A stretch of DNA of 37,093 nucleotides from Pleomorphomonas sp. GTDB taxonomy: Bacteria > Pseudomonadota > Alphaproteobacteria > Rhizobiales > Pleomorphomonadaceae. Position numbers and translations under genes: made by a program. The stretch lies in the NCBI GenBank assembly GCA_030603685.1, contig JAUVXG010000025.1:1-37093 (forward strand), read 5' to 3'. Each line of letters starts with the position of its first letter. The first letter of the stretch is position 1. Positions 1 through 9,917 of this stretch are shown here, in pieces. The notes under the pieces were generated by a model. It was not told where the DNA came from and made no database searches. It was given only the letters and a program-made list of their open reading frames with translations.

Positions 1-1716
1 CGCACCGATGGGAACGAAGACGAAGCCGACGAGGATCGGTGCGAGACCCAGCCAACGTTTTCGGCCGCGCCAGAGACAGATCCAGAGCCCGCCCGCCGCG
101 ACGGCCAGCATGGTCCACCCCATGGGGCGGCCATACAGACCGCCGCCGGGCGTCCAGTCGGCGACAGTGCGGGCGACGGCGATCATGCCTTCGATCCCGG
201 ACCCCATGACGGCAAGCGGCAGCCCCTCGAGACCGAGCGGCATCACCAGCGCGGCGACGAGCGCCGCCGGCATGATCAAGAACGACACCAGTGGCTCGGT
301 CATCAGGTTGGCGATCATGCTCAGCGGCGCCAGGCGGCCGAAATGATAAAGCGCCATCGGCAGCGTGGCGAAGCCAGCCAGCACCGTCGCGGCCAAGGCG
401 GCCATGCCCCAAAGCGCGAGCCGTCTCGCCATGCGAACGAGCAGGCTGATGTCGCCGGCGTCTGCCGGTTCGCCTCGTCGGGAGCGCCAGGCCTCAAGCC
501 CGGCCATCAGCGCCACGACGGCGGCAAACGACATTTGGGCGCCCGGCTCCATCACTGCCTCCGGCGAGAAGGCCAGGGTGATCAAGGCGGCAACGGCCAC
601 CACCCTCAGTGACAGGGCGCGGCGGTCGATCAGAACGGCAGTCAGCGACACCGCCACCACGATCATCGATCGCTCCGCCGGCACGTCCATACCGGAGATG
701 ACGAAATAGGCGCCGGTCCCCAGCATCGACAGCGCGGCTGCGATCTTCTTGATCGGCAGGTTGAGCGCCAGTGGCGGAATCAAGGCCAGGACGAGGCGGA
801 TCCCGCCGAACAGGAAGGCGGCGACCAGGCTCATGTGCATGCCGGAGATCGACAGCACGTGCGATATGCCGGCGATACGCATGGCCTCATTGGTCGGGGC
901 GGATATGCCGGCTCGGTCACCGACGATCAGGGCGGCCGCGATGGCTCCGGAATCGCCGGGAAGAGCTTGCCGAATGCGCTTTGCCGCGGACGTGCGCAAG
1001 GTCTCGATGCCGCTGAGGATAGTGAACTTCAAGCCGGGTGGAGGCGCTTCCGGCCACGATTTGACGCCGCCATAGGAAAAGCCGCTGGCTCCGATGCCCG
1101 CGAACCATGCGACGCGCGCAAAATCGTAGCCCCCCGGAAGAGGCGGCGGCATCGGTGGCGCGAGGCGCGCGAGCATCGAGACGGCCTGGCCGGGCATCGG
1201 TGGCGCGCCGCGTATCGTCACGCGGATGAGCGGTGGCATGCCTCCCCGAGGCGCAGGCTCGATCTCCGCCGGCAGAACGAGGAGGCGCGCCGCGCCTTTT
1301 CCCCTGTCCTCGACGGCCACGACATGCCCGCGTAGCGTCACCGTCCGCTCGAAGGGAAACACCGGGTGGGCGGCAAGCCGGGTCATCAGGGCTGCGTGCA
1401 GGAACCCGGCGCAAGCGAGGCAGACGAGGATCGGCAGCAGCGGCACGGACGGCGACAGGCGGACGATCACGACGAGCATGGCCGTGAGGCCAAGTCCGGC
1501 GAACGCGAGTTCGATCGAGGAAGGTTCGCTTATCGGGGCGAAGTACATGGCCGCGCCAACGGCGGCGGCGACTGGCCACCAGAGAAAACCGCGCCCATCG
1601 TCGAGATCGCGAGCAAAGGATTTCCGAAGGGCCGAGGCCGCGCGACGCCATTGCGCGCCGATGGGCAACCAACCATGGCCGGGGCGCTCGATACTCGTCT
1701 CCGTCCGGACCGTCAC
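1..1716 (-). CDS. comEC: ComEC/Rec2 family competence channel protein (5' part, cut by window edge)
   Basis: Polytopic inner-membrane protein of the ComEC family, which forms the channel that carries transforming single-stranded DNA across the membrane. About 572 codons are visible and the 3' end lies beyond base 1. The start chosen is GTG at 1716, just after an in-frame TAG and preceded by AGGCGG; ATG starts further in are possible. Seen in the frame: a soluble start, two early hydrophobic helices (around WWPVAAAVGAAMYFA and LLPILVCLACAGFLHAAL), a DUF4131-like soluble loop, then the family hallmark HVLSISGMHMSL near 790-865, followed by further membrane helices to the window edge. Full-length rhizobial members are roughly 700-800 residues, so perhaps a fifth is missing. 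It is divergent from gltX. Competence itself cannot be inferred; the gene is common in non-competent alphaproteobacteria. Confidence 0.9.
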   Translation of the reverse strand, partial: MTVRTETSIERPGHGWLPIGAQWRRAASALRKSFARDLDDGRGFLWWPVAAAVGAAMYFAPISEPSSIELAFAGLGLTAMLVVIVRLSPSVPLLPILVCLACAGFLHAALMTRLAAHPVFPFERTVTLRGHVVAVEDRGKGAARLLVLPAEIEPAPRGGMPPLIRVTIRGAPPMPGQAVSMLARLAPPMPPPLPGGYDFARVAWFAGIGASGFSYGGVKSWPEAPPPGLKFTILSGIETLRTSAAKRIRQALPGDSGAIAAALIVGDRAGISAPTNEAMRIAGISHVLSISGMHMSLVAAFLFGGIRLVLALIPPLALNLPIKKIAAALSMLGTGAYFVISGMDVPAERSMIVVAVSLTAVLIDRRALSLRVVAVAALITLAFSPEAVMEPGAQMSFAAVVALMAGLEAWRSRRGEPADAGDISLLVRMARRLALWGMAALAATVLAGFATLPMALYHFGRLAPLSMIANLMTEPLVSFLIMPAALVAALVMPLGLEGLPLAVMGSGIEGMIAVARTVADWTPGGGLYGRPMGWTMLAVAAGGLWICLWRGRKRWLGLAPILVGFVFVPIGA

Positions 1717-1871
1717 AGTCGCCGCCTATTTCGTTGTTCACGCAGCCGAAGCCGCGATCTTATTTTGCGAAACGCGCGGCTTTCCTGTAAGACGCCGTCC
1801 ACGCCATGTCCGGCCGACGACGATCCGCCGTCCCTTCCGGGCCAACCCTGGTATTTTCGGAACTATTGTCG

Positions 1872-3296
1872 ATGTCCACGCCCGTCGTCACGCGTTTTGC
1901 GCCGTCCCCCACCGGTTTTCTGCACATTGGAGGCGCGCGGACGGCGCTCTTCAACTGGCTTTACGCCAAGCGGCACGGTGGCAAGATGCTGCTTCGCATC
2001 GAGGATACCGATCGCGAACGGTCGACGCAGGCTGCGGTCGACGCTATCATCGACGGACTGACCTGGCTGGGTCTCACCTGGGAGGGCGAGCCGATCTCCC
2101 AGTTCAAGCGTGCCGATCGTCATGCCGAGGTGGCGCGCGAACTGGTCGCGGCCGGCAAGGCCTATTATTGCTATTGCACGCCTGAAGAGCTGAACGAGAT
2201 GCGCGAAAGCGCCAAGGCGAACGGCCTGCCGCCTCGCTACGACGGGCGCTGGCGCGATCGCGATCCGTCCGAGGCCCCGGCCGGCATCAAGCCGTCGGTG
2301 CGCATCAAGGCGCCACTTGATGGCGAGACGGTGATCGAGGACGCGGTTCAGGGCACCGTCACCTTCCCCAACCAGGATCTCGACGATTTCATCATCCTGC
2401 GCTCCGACGGCACGTCCACCTACATGCACGCGGTCGTCGTCGATGACCACGACATGGGCGTCACCCAGATTATCCGTGGCGACGACCACCTGACCAACAC
2501 GGCGCGCCAGAAGATCATCTACGATGCCCTCGGCTGGGACATGCCGAAGGTGGCACACATTCCGCTGATCCACGGGCCGGACGGTGCCAAGCTCTCCAAG
2601 CGCCACGGCGCGCTGGGCGTCGAGGCCTATCGCGCCATGGGCTACCTGCCTGTCGCGCTTCGCAACTATCTCGTCCGGCTTGGCTGGGCGCATGGCGACG
2701 CGGAGATTCTCTCCCCCGACGAAATGGTCGCCCTGTTCGACCTCGAGGGGATCGGCCGCTCGCCGTCGCGCTTCGACTTCGGCAAGCTCGAGAACCTGAA
2801 CGGCCACTACATCCGCCAGACGGAGGATGAAGAACTGGTGCGCCACATCGTCGCTCTGCTCGACCATATTCCCGGCGGCGCGGAGCTGAAGGCGAAGCTC
2901 GACGACGGCAAGAAGGCGCAGCTGACCGCCGCCATGCCCGGTCTCAAGGAGCGCGCCAAGACGCTCCTCGAACTGATCGACAACGCCGGCTACCTGTTCG
3001 CCAGCCGGCCGTTGGTTCCCGACGAGAAGGCCGCCGCACTGCTTGACGCGTCCGGAAAGGCCGCGCTCGGCGATCTGCTGCCGCGCCTCACGGCGCTGCC
3101 GGACTGGACCGCCGCCGCCACCGAGGAGGTCGTCCGCGCCTACGCGACGGAAACCGGCCTCAAGCTCGGCAAAGTGGCCCAGCCACTTCGGGCCGCTGCC
3201 ACGGGGCGCACGACTTCGCCGCCGATCTTCGACGTGCTCGCGGTGCTTGGTCGAGACGAGGCGCTCGGCCGCATCGGCGATGTGCTGGCCGATTGA
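1872..3296 (+). CDS. gltX: Glutamate--tRNA ligase
   Basis: Cytoplasmic class I aminoacyl-tRNA synthetase that charges tRNA(Glu) with glutamate. The 474 residues match the usual bacterial length. The protein opens with [19 protein letters not shown], in which HIGG (residues 18-21) is the HIGH motif. KLSKRHG from residue 240 is the KMSKS loop, and the C-terminal part is the helical anticodon-binding domain. The open frame extends upstream to 1806, but the conserved N-terminus ([13 protein letters not shown]) fixes the start at 1872. It may belong to the non-discriminating class that also charges tRNA(Gln), as is common in alphaproteobacteria without GlnRS; that is inference. A strong terminator follows at once. 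Confidence 0.97.
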   Translation: MSTPVVTRFAPSPTGFLHIGGARTALFNWLYAKRHGGKMLLRIEDTDRERSTQAAVDAIIDGLTWLGLTWEGEPISQFKRADRHAEVARELVAAGKAYYCYCTPEELNEMRESAKANGLPPRYDGRWRDRDPSEAPAGIKPSVRIKAPLDGETVIEDAVQGTVTFPNQDLDDFIILRSDGTSTYMHAVVVDDHDMGVTQIIRGDDHLTNTARQKIIYDALGWDMPKVAHIPLIHGPDGAKLSKRHGALGVEAYRAMGYLPVALRNYLVRLGWAHGDAEILSPDEMVALFDLEGIGRSPSRFDFGKLENLNGHYIRQTEDEELVRHIVALLDHIPGGAELKAKLDDGKKAQLTAAMPGLKERAKTLLELIDNAGYLFASRPLVPDEKAAALLDASGKAALGDLLPRLTALPDWTAAATEEVVRAYATETGLKLGKVAQPLRAAATGRTTSPPIFDVLAVLGRDEALGRIGDVLAD

Positions 3297-3321
3297 TCGA
3301 TCCGGAAGCCTGCAAATCATC

Positions 3322-3356
3322 AGCCCCGCCCGGCTCCGCCGCGGCGGGGCTTTCAC
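3322..3356 (+). terminator. Rho-independent terminator of gltX
   Basis: Perfect 9-bp stem AGCCCCGCC (3322-3330) with GGCGGGGCT (3343-3351) around a 12-base loop, followed by a pyrimidine-rich tail (TTTCACTTCCTT). It lies 26 bases after the gltX stop codon. Confidence 0.85.
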
Positions 3357-3661
3357 TTCCTTGCGAGGTGAAACGACAGAAGGTGGAAAGCTTCCTGGTC
3401 CACTCAGCAAGGCGACAAGCATCACGGAGTGAAAAAGCTCACCGAAACAATAACTCCCCCGGCAACGGCCCGGTTCCCCACCTCAGCCGAAATGGCAAGT
3501 CTGACCACCAATTCGACGGCTTGCCGGAGTAGGGATTTTCCGCTACGTGAAGATCGACATGCGACTGGGAGGTTGGTCGGCAGTTTACGTAAGCGTAAGC
3601 GCTTTATCCTTCCCCTCATTGGCCTGGTCCACCCGATCACCTCTGTTGGAGATCCGACCGA
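3357..3661 (+). promoter_or_regulatory. gltX-gltA intergenic region with leader/promoter of gltA
   Basis: About 300 bases without a convincing gene; the short open frames here have no recognisable content. The gltA promoter should lie here. The only structured element I see is at 3583-3606: the hexamer GTAAGC occurs twice in tandem, followed by the palindrome AAGCGCTT. This might be an operator or overlap the promoter. A GGAG-type ribosome binding site stands just before the gltA ATG. No sigma-70 hexamer pair stood out clearly. Confidence 0.35.
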
Positions 3662-4954
3662 ATGACCACGAAGAACGCGACCGTCACCATCGATGACAAG
3701 ACCTATGAGTTCCCGCTCAAGGACGCGAGCATCGGCCCGAGCGTGATGGACATCTCCACCTTCTATGGCAAAACCGGCCACTTCACCTACGATCCGGGCT
3801 ATACATCGACCGGTGCCTGCGAATCCAAGATCACCTATATCGACGGCGACAAGGGCGTGCTGCTCTATCGCGGCTACCCGATCGAGCAGCTGACGCTCGA
3901 GGGTGACTATCTCGAAACCTGCTACCTCCTGCTCTACGGCGAACTGCCGACCCATGCGCAGAAGGAGCAGTTCGACCGCCACATCACCCGCCACACCATG
4001 ATCCACGAGCAGATGACCCGGTTCTTCCAGGGTTATCGTCGCGACGCTCATCCGATGGCGGTGATGGTCGGCACGGTCGGCGCGCTGTCGGCGTTCTATC
4101 ACGACTCGATCGACATTTCCGATCCGCATCAGCGGATGATCGCCTCGCATCGGATGATCGCCAAGATGCCGACGATCGCCGCCATGGCCTACAAGTATTC
4201 GATCGGCCAGCCGTTCATTCATCCGAAGAACGACCTCGATTACGCGGCCAACTTCCTGCACATGTGCTTCGCCGTTCCGGCCGAAGAGTACAAGGTCAAC
4301 CCCATTCTCGCCCAGGCGATGGATCGCATCTTCACGCTCCATGCCGACCACGAGCAGAATGCCTCGACCTCGACGGTGCGTCTTGCCGGTTCGTCGGGCG
4401 CCAATCCGTTCGCCTGCATCGCCGCCGGCATCGCCTGCCTGTGGGGCCCCGCTCATGGCGGCGCCAACGAAGCGGCGCTCAACATGTTGGCCGAGATCGG
4501 AACGGTAGATCGCATCCCCGAGTATATCGCCCGTGCCAAGGACAAGAACGACCCGTTCCGCCTGATGGGCTTCGGTCATCGCGTCTACAAGAACTATGAC
4601 CCGCGCGCGAAGATCATGCAGCAGACCTGCCATGAAGTGCTCGAGACGCTCGGCATCAAGGACGATCCGCTGCTCGACGTGGCGGTCGAGCTGGAGCGGA
4701 TCGCGCTCAGCGACGAGTACTTCATCGAGAAGAAGCTCTACCCGAACATCGACTTCTACTCGGGCATCACGCTGAAGGCGATGGGCTTCCCGACCTCCAT
4801 GTTCACCGTGCTGTTCGCCGTCGCCCGCACCGTCGGCTGGATCGCCCAGTGGAAGGAAATGGTCGAGGACCCGAGCCAGAAGATCGGTCGTCCGCGCCAG
4901 CTCTACATCGGCGCGCCGCAGCGCGACTATGTGGAATACGACAAGCGGGACTGA
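3662..4954 (+). CDS. gltA: Citrate synthase (type II, hexameric class)
   Basis: Condenses oxaloacetate with acetyl-CoA to give citrate, the entry step of the TCA cycle, in the cytoplasm. The 430 residues fit the bacterial type II enzyme. Catalytic residues are visible: His265 in WGPAHGGAN, His306 in GFGHRVYKN and Asp364 in PNIDFYSG. They correspond to His264, His305 and Asp362 of the E. coli enzyme. The substrate-binding stretch [14 protein letters not shown] is also present. The ATG at 3662 is preceded by a GGAG ribosome binding site. The gene is monocistronic, with a terminator on each side, and converges with lpxB, an arrangement I recall as common in Rhizobiales. Confidence 0.98.
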   Translation: MTTKNATVTIDDKTYEFPLKDASIGPSVMDISTFYGKTGHFTYDPGYTSTGACESKITYIDGDKGVLLYRGYPIEQLTLEGDYLETCYLLLYGELPTHAQKEQFDRHITRHTMIHEQMTRFFQGYRRDAHPMAVMVGTVGALSAFYHDSIDISDPHQRMIASHRMIAKMPTIAAMAYKYSIGQPFIHPKNDLDYAANFLHMCFAVPAEEYKVNPILAQAMDRIFTLHADHEQNASTSTVRLAGSSGANPFACIAAGIACLWGPAHGGANEAALNMLAEIGTVDRIPEYIARAKDKNDPFRLMGFGHRVYKNYDPRAKIMQQTCHEVLETLGIKDDPLLDVAVELERIALSDEYFIEKKLYPNIDFYSGITLKAMGFPTSMFTVLFAVARTVGWIAQWKEMVEDPSQKIGRPRQLYIGAPQRDYVEYDKRD

Positions 4955-4986
4955 GACGCGGCACTCTTCGCACAAGTCAACCGATC

Positions 4987-5018
4987 GCCCCTGGCAGCAA
5001 TGCCGGGGGCTTTTTTTC
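4987..5018 (+). terminator. Rho-independent terminator of gltA
   Basis: Stem GCCCCTGGCA (4987-4996) pairs with TGCCGGGGGC (5001-5010) with one G-U wobble around a GCAA tetraloop, followed directly by seven T. It sits between the convergent gltA and lpxB stop codons and is oriented for gltA; the minus-strand side has no T-run. Confidence 0.92.
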
Positions 5019-5034
5019 GTTCGGGAGAGCGCCG

Positions 5035-6222
5035 TCAGCGCGTGGCGAGGCGCAGCACAACGCCTGCCGCGGTTTCGGCGGCCGGTCGACCGTCCGGCAA
5101 GGCCATCAGGTCGCGCAGACGAGAGAAGGCGGCGAGCTGCTCGGCGCGGACCGCCGTGTCGGACAGAAGCGGCGCCAGCGCATCGGCAAGCCGCTCGGGC
5201 GCCAGATCGGGATCGAGAAACTCCGGGCTCGCCTTCTCCCCGAGAATGATGTTGGCGAGACCGAACATGCTGATGCTGACCAACCCCGGAATGCGGCGAG
5301 CGATCTCAGACACGAGGCGGAACAGTGGGTCGCGTGCATAGGCGATTACGCTCGGCACGCCGGCGAGCGCTAGTTCCAGCGTCACCGTGCCGGATGTGGC
5401 AAGCGCCGCGTGAGCCGATCGAAAGGCAGCCCACTTGTTCGCCTCGCCGGTGACGACATGCGGGCGCACCGACCACCCGGACGTTTCTTCCTCGATGCGT
5501 GCCCTGAGGCGTTCAACGGCCGGCAGAACGGGACGAAAGGCGAGACCGCGAGCCGACAACACATCCAGAACCCGTCCGTACAGCGCCAGCATCCGGTCAA
5601 TCTCGCCGGAGCGGCTGCCTGGGAGCACCAGCAGCGTCGGCGGCACGCCGTCTGCCAGCGAAGGGCGTTCTCCTGGAGCGGCGGTGAGCTGTTCCGGCCG
5701 ATCGATCAATGGATGACCGACGTAGGTCGCCTCAGGACCCTTCAGGCGCCTCAGGACGGCCGGCTCGAACGGAAGGAGCGCCAGCACATGATCGACGTAG
5801 GATGCCATCCTGCGGGCTCTGTTGGGCCGCCAAGCCCATACGGAAGGGCAAACGTAGTCGATGATGGGCAAGTTCGGCAGCGCGCTCCGAACATCCTGCG
5901 CCACGCGGTGGGTGAAATCAGGGCTATCGATGATCACCAAAACGTCCGGCCGGCCGGCAATGACGGCGCCGGCCGTCTCGGCGGTACGAAGCTGAATGAG
6001 CGGCAGCCTTTTGACGACCGGGCCAAAGCCCATGACCGCAATGTCGTGCAGGGAAAACAGGCTCGGCATGCCCTCGACGGCCATCCGGTCGCCGCCGACA
6101 CCGAAGAACTCGACCGGGCGCGCCGACAACCGCTTCAACGCCGCCATCAGCCGTGCACCGAGCTGATCGCCGGACTCCTCGCCGACGACAATGGCGACGC
6201 GGAGCGGCGAACCTTCAATCAT
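5035..6222 (-). CDS. lpxB: Lipid-A-disaccharide synthase
   Basis: Peripheral inner-membrane glycosyltransferase (family GT19) that joins UDP-2,3-diacylglucosamine to lipid X, forming the disaccharide of lipid A. The protein is 395 residues, the usual length. It opens with RVAIVVGEESGDQLGARLM, the family's N-terminal GE.SGD motif, and carries PDVLVIIDSPDF, YVCPSVWAWRP and LVLPGSRSGEI, all typical of LpxB. The ATG overlaps the lpxI stop by four bases (ATGA), so the two are translationally coupled. It is the last gene of the lpxD-fabZ-lpxA-lpxI-lpxB run, and its substrate is the product of LpxI. Confidence 0.96.
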   Translation of the reverse strand: MIEGSPLRVAIVVGEESGDQLGARLMAALKRLSARPVEFFGVGGDRMAVEGMPSLFSLHDIAVMGFGPVVKRLPLIQLRTAETAGAVIAGRPDVLVIIDSPDFTHRVAQDVRSALPNLPIIDYVCPSVWAWRPNRARRMASYVDHVLALLPFEPAVLRRLKGPEATYVGHPLIDRPEQLTAAPGERPSLADGVPPTLLVLPGSRSGEIDRMLALYGRVLDVLSARGLAFRPVLPAVERLRARIEEETSGWSVRPHVVTGEANKWAAFRSAHAALATSGTVTLELALAGVPSVIAYARDPLFRLVSEIARRIPGLVSISMFGLANIILGEKASPEFLDPDLAPERLADALAPLLSDTAVRAEQLAAFSRLRDLMALPDGRPAAETAAGVVLRLATR

Positions 6223-7088
6223 GACGCACCATCCGAAAAGGATCGAACCTGCAGGAACAAGCGGGCCGCATCCGCCGCGGCGACTGTGGCAGGCCGATCG
6301 ACGATCATGACCCGGCCGGACTCCACGACGATGCCGGCAAGGCCTGCAGCCACCGCCATCTCGACCGTCCTGGGTCCGATGGTCGGCAGGTCGACGCGCA
6401 GATCCTGCTGAGGCTTGGCCGCTTTCACCAGAACGCCGGAACGGTGCGCCGCCTTGAGGCGGCCGCGCTTCCTGAGGTCGGCCACGCGCTGCAGGAGTTC
6501 GTCCGTACCCTCGATGCCCTCAACCGCGATGACCCGGCCCGAAATCGCCACGACGGCCTGGCCGATATCCAGGCGACCGAGCGACAACGAGGCCTCGATG
6601 CCCTTGACGATATCAGCCTCGGCATCGTCGCTGGCCTTGATGCGCCCCAGATTGCCGCTACCGCCAACCAGTTCGGGCGCGACCTGATGGGCGCCGACGA
6701 CGCGGTAGCCGCGGTCCTCAAGAAAGCGAACGACATTCTTCAGCACGGTGTCGTCGCCGCCGACCATCAGCGACAGAATCTTGGGCAAGCTCAGAACGGC
6801 ACCGAGATCGACACGGATCGCCGAGAAATCCGGTCGATTGACGGCGCCACAGATCACGACTTCGCCGACGCGCTCACGCGCCATGAGATCGAAGAGGCGG
6901 CCGATTTCGCCCCAGCGCAGCCAATGGTGATGAAAGGCTTCGATGTCGAGATCGGCCTCGCCGACGATACCGAACAAGACGACCGGTCTTCCAGCCGCCT
7001 CGGCCGCCCGCGCCACGATGACGGGCACGCCGCCGCCGCCGGCTATGATGCCCAGGGTCGGGCGGTCGGAAGCGGTCGCCCGGCTCAT
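6219..7088 (-). CDS. lpxI: UDP-2,3-diacylglucosamine pyrophosphatase LpxI
   Basis: Hydrolyses UDP-2,3-diacylglucosamine to lipid X and UMP. It is the alphaproteobacterial replacement for LpxH and is structurally unrelated to it (DUF1009 family). The 289 residues match the family. Seen are the N-terminal glycine-rich loop GIIAGGGGVP, the middle motif GGDDTVLKNV, and the C-terminal KPQQDLRVDLPTIGPRTVE, whose Asp in RVDLPTIG should be the catalytic aspartate described for the Caulobacter enzyme (family knowledge, not tested here). It overlaps lpxA by four bases upstream and lpxB by four bases downstream, directly between the enzymes that make and use its intermediates. Confidence 0.94.
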   Translation of the reverse strand: MSRATASDRPTLGIIAGGGGVPVIVARAAEAAGRPVVLFGIVGEADLDIEAFHHHWLRWGEIGRLFDLMARERVGEVVICGAVNRPDFSAIRVDLGAVLSLPKILSLMVGGDDTVLKNVVRFLEDRGYRVVGAHQVAPELVGGSGNLGRIKASDDAEADIVKGIEASLSLGRLDIGQAVVAISGRVIAVEGIEGTDELLQRVADLRKRGRLKAAHRSGVLVKAAKPQQDLRVDLPTIGPRTVEMAVAAGLAGIVVESGRVMIVDRPATVAAADAARLFLQVRSFSDGAS

Positions 7089-7891
7089 TCGCCCTCGCCG
7101 TCCCGGCTTCTCGGCGTACAGATGGCGCGATCGCCACCCGCCCGAATGAACTCGACCATGCGATCGACCAGCTGGCTGCCGCCATGGGTCTCCACGACGC
7201 GGTCGAGGCGCACGGACAGTGGGTCTTCACCTTCGAACAGCAGCTTGTAGGCGTTGCGCAACGCATGAATGTCGTCGCGGGGATAGTTGGCGCGTCTGAG
7301 ACCGACGAGGTTCAGGCCGCCAAGACGGGCACGGTTGCCGGTGACGATGCCGAAGGGAATGATGTCGTTCTCGACGCCGGTCATGCCGCCGACCATGACG
7401 CCCTCGCCGACGCGAACCCACTGGTGCACGGCGCTGAGCCCGCCCAGAATGGCGTTGTCGCCGATGTGAACATGGCCGCCGAGCGTGGCGCAGTTGACCA
7501 GAATGACGTTGTTGCCAACCACGCAATCGTGGGCGACATGGGCGTTGGCCATCAGCAGGCAGCCGGAGCCGACGCGCGTCAGCATGCCGCCCCCCTCGGT
7601 CCCGAGATGCAGCGTCACGCACTCGCGAATGACCGTCCGCTCGCCGACCTCGAGGCGGCTCGGCTCACCCCGGTACTTGAGGTCCTGCGGCACCATGCCC
7701 ACCGTAGCGTGCGGGAACACGGTGACGCCGTCGCCCAGCGTCGTGCGGCCATCCACCACCGTGTGCGCGTGCAACACGACACCGTCTCCCAGCCGCACGT
7801 TGGGCCCGACCACGCTGAAAGGGCCGATGCTGACGTCGTTTCCGATCTCGGCGGCCGGATCGACCACGGCGGATGGATGGATGGTGGGCAT
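7085..7891 (-). CDS. lpxA: Acyl-ACP--UDP-N-acetylglucosamine O-acyltransferase
   Basis: First enzyme of lipid A synthesis; it moves a 3-hydroxyacyl chain from ACP to the 3-OH of UDP-GlcNAc. The protein has 268 residues and a left-handed beta-helix made of hexapeptide repeats (for example IGNDVSIGPFSVVGP). His121 in ANAHVAHDC aligns with catalytic His125 of E. coli LpxA. The open frame reaches a TTG at 7912, but the ATG at 7891 has a GAGGAA ribosome binding site 7 bases upstream and gives the family N-terminus (MPTIHPSAVV), so I chose it. It lies 123 bases after fabZ and is coupled to lpxI downstream. Confidence 0.96.
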   Translation of the reverse strand: MPTIHPSAVVDPAAEIGNDVSIGPFSVVGPNVRLGDGVVLHAHTVVDGRTTLGDGVTVFPHATVGMVPQDLKYRGEPSRLEVGERTVIRECVTLHLGTEGGGMLTRVGSGCLLMANAHVAHDCVVGNNVILVNCATLGGHVHIGDNAILGGLSAVHQWVRVGEGVMVGGMTGVENDIIPFGIVTGNRARLGGLNLVGLRRANYPRDDIHALRNAYKLLFEGEDPLSVRLDRVVETHGGSQLVDRMVEFIRAGGDRAICTPRSRDGEGE

Positions 7892-8014
7892 GCGGATGTT
7901 CCTCGGTGGCAAAGCGACAGCGAGCCGCTCGCTTCCCTATAGCTTCCGTTGCCGGGGGAAAGGCTGCAATTAATGTTTCAGCGTATTACGGCGCGGCAAC
8001 GTGGCGGCGGTCTG

Positions 8015-8512
8015 TCAGGCATTCACCAGCATGGCGCTGAGTTCAGCCTCGGCGACCTTGGTGCCGCCGACAATGGCGGTCGCCTCGAACCACCACATGT
8101 TGGCGCGCTTCTTCATCTTGCGGACGTGATACTCGACCACGTCGCCGGGGCCGACCGGCTTCCTGAACTTCACCTTGTCGATGGTCATGAAGTAGACCAG
8201 CTTCGGCGCCATTCCTTCGGTGGCGTTGACGCAGATGGCGCCGGCGGTCTGGGCCATGCCTTCGATCATCAGCACGCCCGGCATGACCGGCGCGTCGGGA
8301 AAGTGCCCCTGGAACTGCGGCTCGTTGATGGTGACGTTCTTGATGCCGATGGCCGAGTTATCGCCGTCGATCTCGATGATCCTGTCGATCATCATGAAGG
8401 GATAGCGGTGCGGCAAAGCCTTGAGGAGCGCCTGGATGTCCATGACCCCCAGGCTGCTCTTGGTTGACGTTCCGGCTTCGCCCGGTGCCGTTGCGGTATC
8501 GGTTTCGCTCAC
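8015..8512 (-). CDS. fabZ: 3-hydroxyacyl-ACP dehydratase FabZ
   Basis: Dehydrates 3-hydroxyacyl-ACP in fatty acid elongation. It competes with LpxA and LpxD for the hydroxyacyl-ACP pool, which explains its place among them. Hot-dog fold. With the GTG start at 8512 the protein has 165 residues; His70 ([11 protein letters not shown]) and Glu84 (LMIEGMAQ) are 14 apart, like the catalytic His54/Glu68 of E. coli FabZ. The GTG overlaps the lpxD stop as GTGA and is preceded by GGGAAGGGACG. This start leaves about 23 extra Ser/Thr-rich residues before the conserved [21 protein letters not shown]; an internal ATG at MDIQ would give a more usual length, so the start is less certain than the function. 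Confidence 0.94.
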   Translation of the reverse strand: MSETDTATAPGEAGTSTKSSLGVMDIQALLKALPHRYPFMMIDRIIEIDGDNSAIGIKNVTINEPQFQGHFPDAPVMPGVLMIEGMAQTAGAICVNATEGMAPKLVYFMTIDKVKFRKPVGPGDVVEYHVRKMKKRANMWWFEATAIVGGTKVAEAELSAMLVNA

Positions 8513-9558
8513 GTTTCGTCCCTTCCCGTCGCCTGCTTCACGGCCCTCTTCAGGGCCATCTGTTCCTTGGTCCACTCCCGAATCGGCTTCGCCGGGTTGC
8601 CGACGTAGCGCGTCCCCGCGGGAATGCTGTCCTTCACCATGGCGCCACCCGAAATCTGGGCGCCCATGCCAATGCGAATATGACCGGCAAGCCCCGTGTG
8701 ACCGCCGATCGCAACGAAGTCTTCGAGCTGCGTCGATCCGGAGATGCCGACCTGAGCCACCAGCACGCAATGTCTGCCAACTTCGACGTTGTGACCGATC
8801 TGCACGCCGTTATCGATCTTTGTACCCTCGCCGATCACCGTGTCACGATTGGAACCGCGATCGATGGTCACGTTGGCACCGATCTCGACGTCGTCCTGAA
8901 TCACGACCCGGCCGATCTGCGGTACCTTGAGGTGACCGCGCGGCCCCATCGCGAAACCGAAGCCGTCCTGGCCAATGCGTGAGCCCGGATGGATGATGAC
9001 CCGATTGCCGACAAGTGCGTATTGAAGCGTCACACCGGCCCCGATGTAGCCATCGCGACCGAAACGGACGCCCCGACCGACAACGGCATTGGCCGACACC
9101 ACGCTCCCTGCGCCGATCTCCGCACCCGCACCGATCACGGCGCCCGGCTCGATGGTGACCCCTTCTTCGAGGCGCGCCGTTGGGTGCACACTTGCCGCCG
9201 ACGACACTCCCGCTTCGCCGAACGGCCCCTTCAGGCGGAAGGCGTCAGGGAACAGCGCCTGCATGATCATTGCCATCGCCCGGTAGGGCTGCTGGGCCAC
9301 GACGACGGCCGCGCTCTCGGGGGCATCGGCGACATGGGCTGCCGAACAGATGACAACCGACGCACGCGTCTCGCGGAAGACCGCGATGTAATGGGGATTG
9401 TCGAGGAAGGAAAGGTCGCCCGGCCCAGCCTGATCGAGCGGCGCCACGCGGCCTATGGCGATCTCGACGTCGCCCCGCGCAACTTCTCCACCGGCGATGC
9501 GCGCCACCTCGGCAAGTTTGAGCCGCCCGGACGGCACGAAGAACACTGGATCGGTCAT
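8509..9558 (-). CDS. lpxD: UDP-3-O-(3-hydroxyacyl)glucosamine N-acyltransferase
   Basis: Third step of lipid A synthesis: transfers a 3-hydroxyacyl chain to the 2-amino group of UDP-3-O-acyl-glucosamine. The 349 residues are the expected size. An N-terminal uridine-binding domain (roughly residues 1-105, with [11 protein letters not shown]) is followed by a long left-handed beta-helix of hexapeptide repeats. His256 in [11 protein letters not shown] aligns with catalytic His239 of E. coli LpxD. It is the first gene of the lpx run, separated from bamA by 359 bases holding the bamA terminator and a candidate promoter, and overlaps fabZ by four bases. Confidence 0.96.
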   Translation of the reverse strand: MTDPVFFVPSGRLKLAEVARIAGGEVARGDVEIAIGRVAPLDQAGPGDLSFLDNPHYIAVFRETRASVVICSAAHVADAPESAAVVVAQQPYRAMAMIMQALFPDAFRLKGPFGEAGVSSAASVHPTARLEEGVTIEPGAVIGAGAEIGAGSVVSANAVVGRGVRFGRDGYIGAGVTLQYALVGNRVIIHPGSRIGQDGFGFAMGPRGHLKVPQIGRVVIQDDVEIGANVTIDRGSNRDTVIGEGTKIDNGVQIGHNVEVGRHCVLVAQVGISGSTQLEDFVAIGGHTGLAGHIRIGMGAQISGGAMVKDSIPAGTRYVGNPAKPIREWTKEQMALKRAVKQATGRDET

Positions 9559-9870
9559 GACAACACTCGCTCGTCCCTGCCGGTCACGAACCGCGCCGGA
9601 CGCACGCCTTCCTTCTTCGTTTCGGCTGACACACCACTGGCTCTGAGGCCGCCCGGCTCGCCGTTGCGGCCGGCTGCGATGTCACCGGAACGGAAGGCAT
9701 TAGCCATTGCTTCGAGGCGGTGTCAACCGATGGCACGCCCAGAATCCTCAACGGAAGCCGGGTGTGTGAAGATCAGAACGCACCGGAGACTGCCTCCAGC
9801 TCTTCACTCGAGCCGCCGCAATGGCCCAGAAGTCGATGCCGGTCTCCTGTCAGCCCTGACCAAAACGAAA
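9559..9870 (-). promoter_or_regulatory. bamA-lpxD intergenic region; candidate lpxD promoter at 9699-9726
   Basis: Roughly 310 bases without a convincing gene. On the minus strand there is a perfect -35 hexamer TTGACA (9726-9721), 16 bases of spacer and GCTAAT (9704-9699, four of six matches to TATAAT). Transcription from it would give a leader of about 135 bases before lpxD. Together with the terminator just upstream this suggests that the lpxD-lpxB run can be transcribed apart from bamA. No skp/ompH gene lies here, unlike in gammaproteobacteria. Confidence 0.4.
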
Positions 9871-9893
9871 CCGCCGCGCTTGTGGCGCGGCGG
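9861..9893 (-). terminator. Rho-independent terminator of bamA
   Basis: Read on the minus strand, stem CCGCCGCG/CGCGGCGG (9893-9886 with 9878-9871) encloses a 7-base loop and is followed by TTTCGTTTTG (9870-9861). It begins 25 bases after the bamA stop codon. Confidence 0.85.
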
Positions 9894-9917
9894 CTGATGA
9901 CTTGCGAGGAAACGGCC

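Noticed and set aside
917-1741. A 274-codon minus-strand open frame over comEC
   Set aside because: Arg/Ala-rich composition with no membrane helices. It is an out-of-frame shadow of the true ComEC frame, which shows the HVLSISGMHMSL motif.
1863-3425. Long antisense open frames opposite gltX, gltA, uppS-pyrH and other genes
   Set aside because: They mirror the codon bias of strong genes on the other strand and show no protein motifs.
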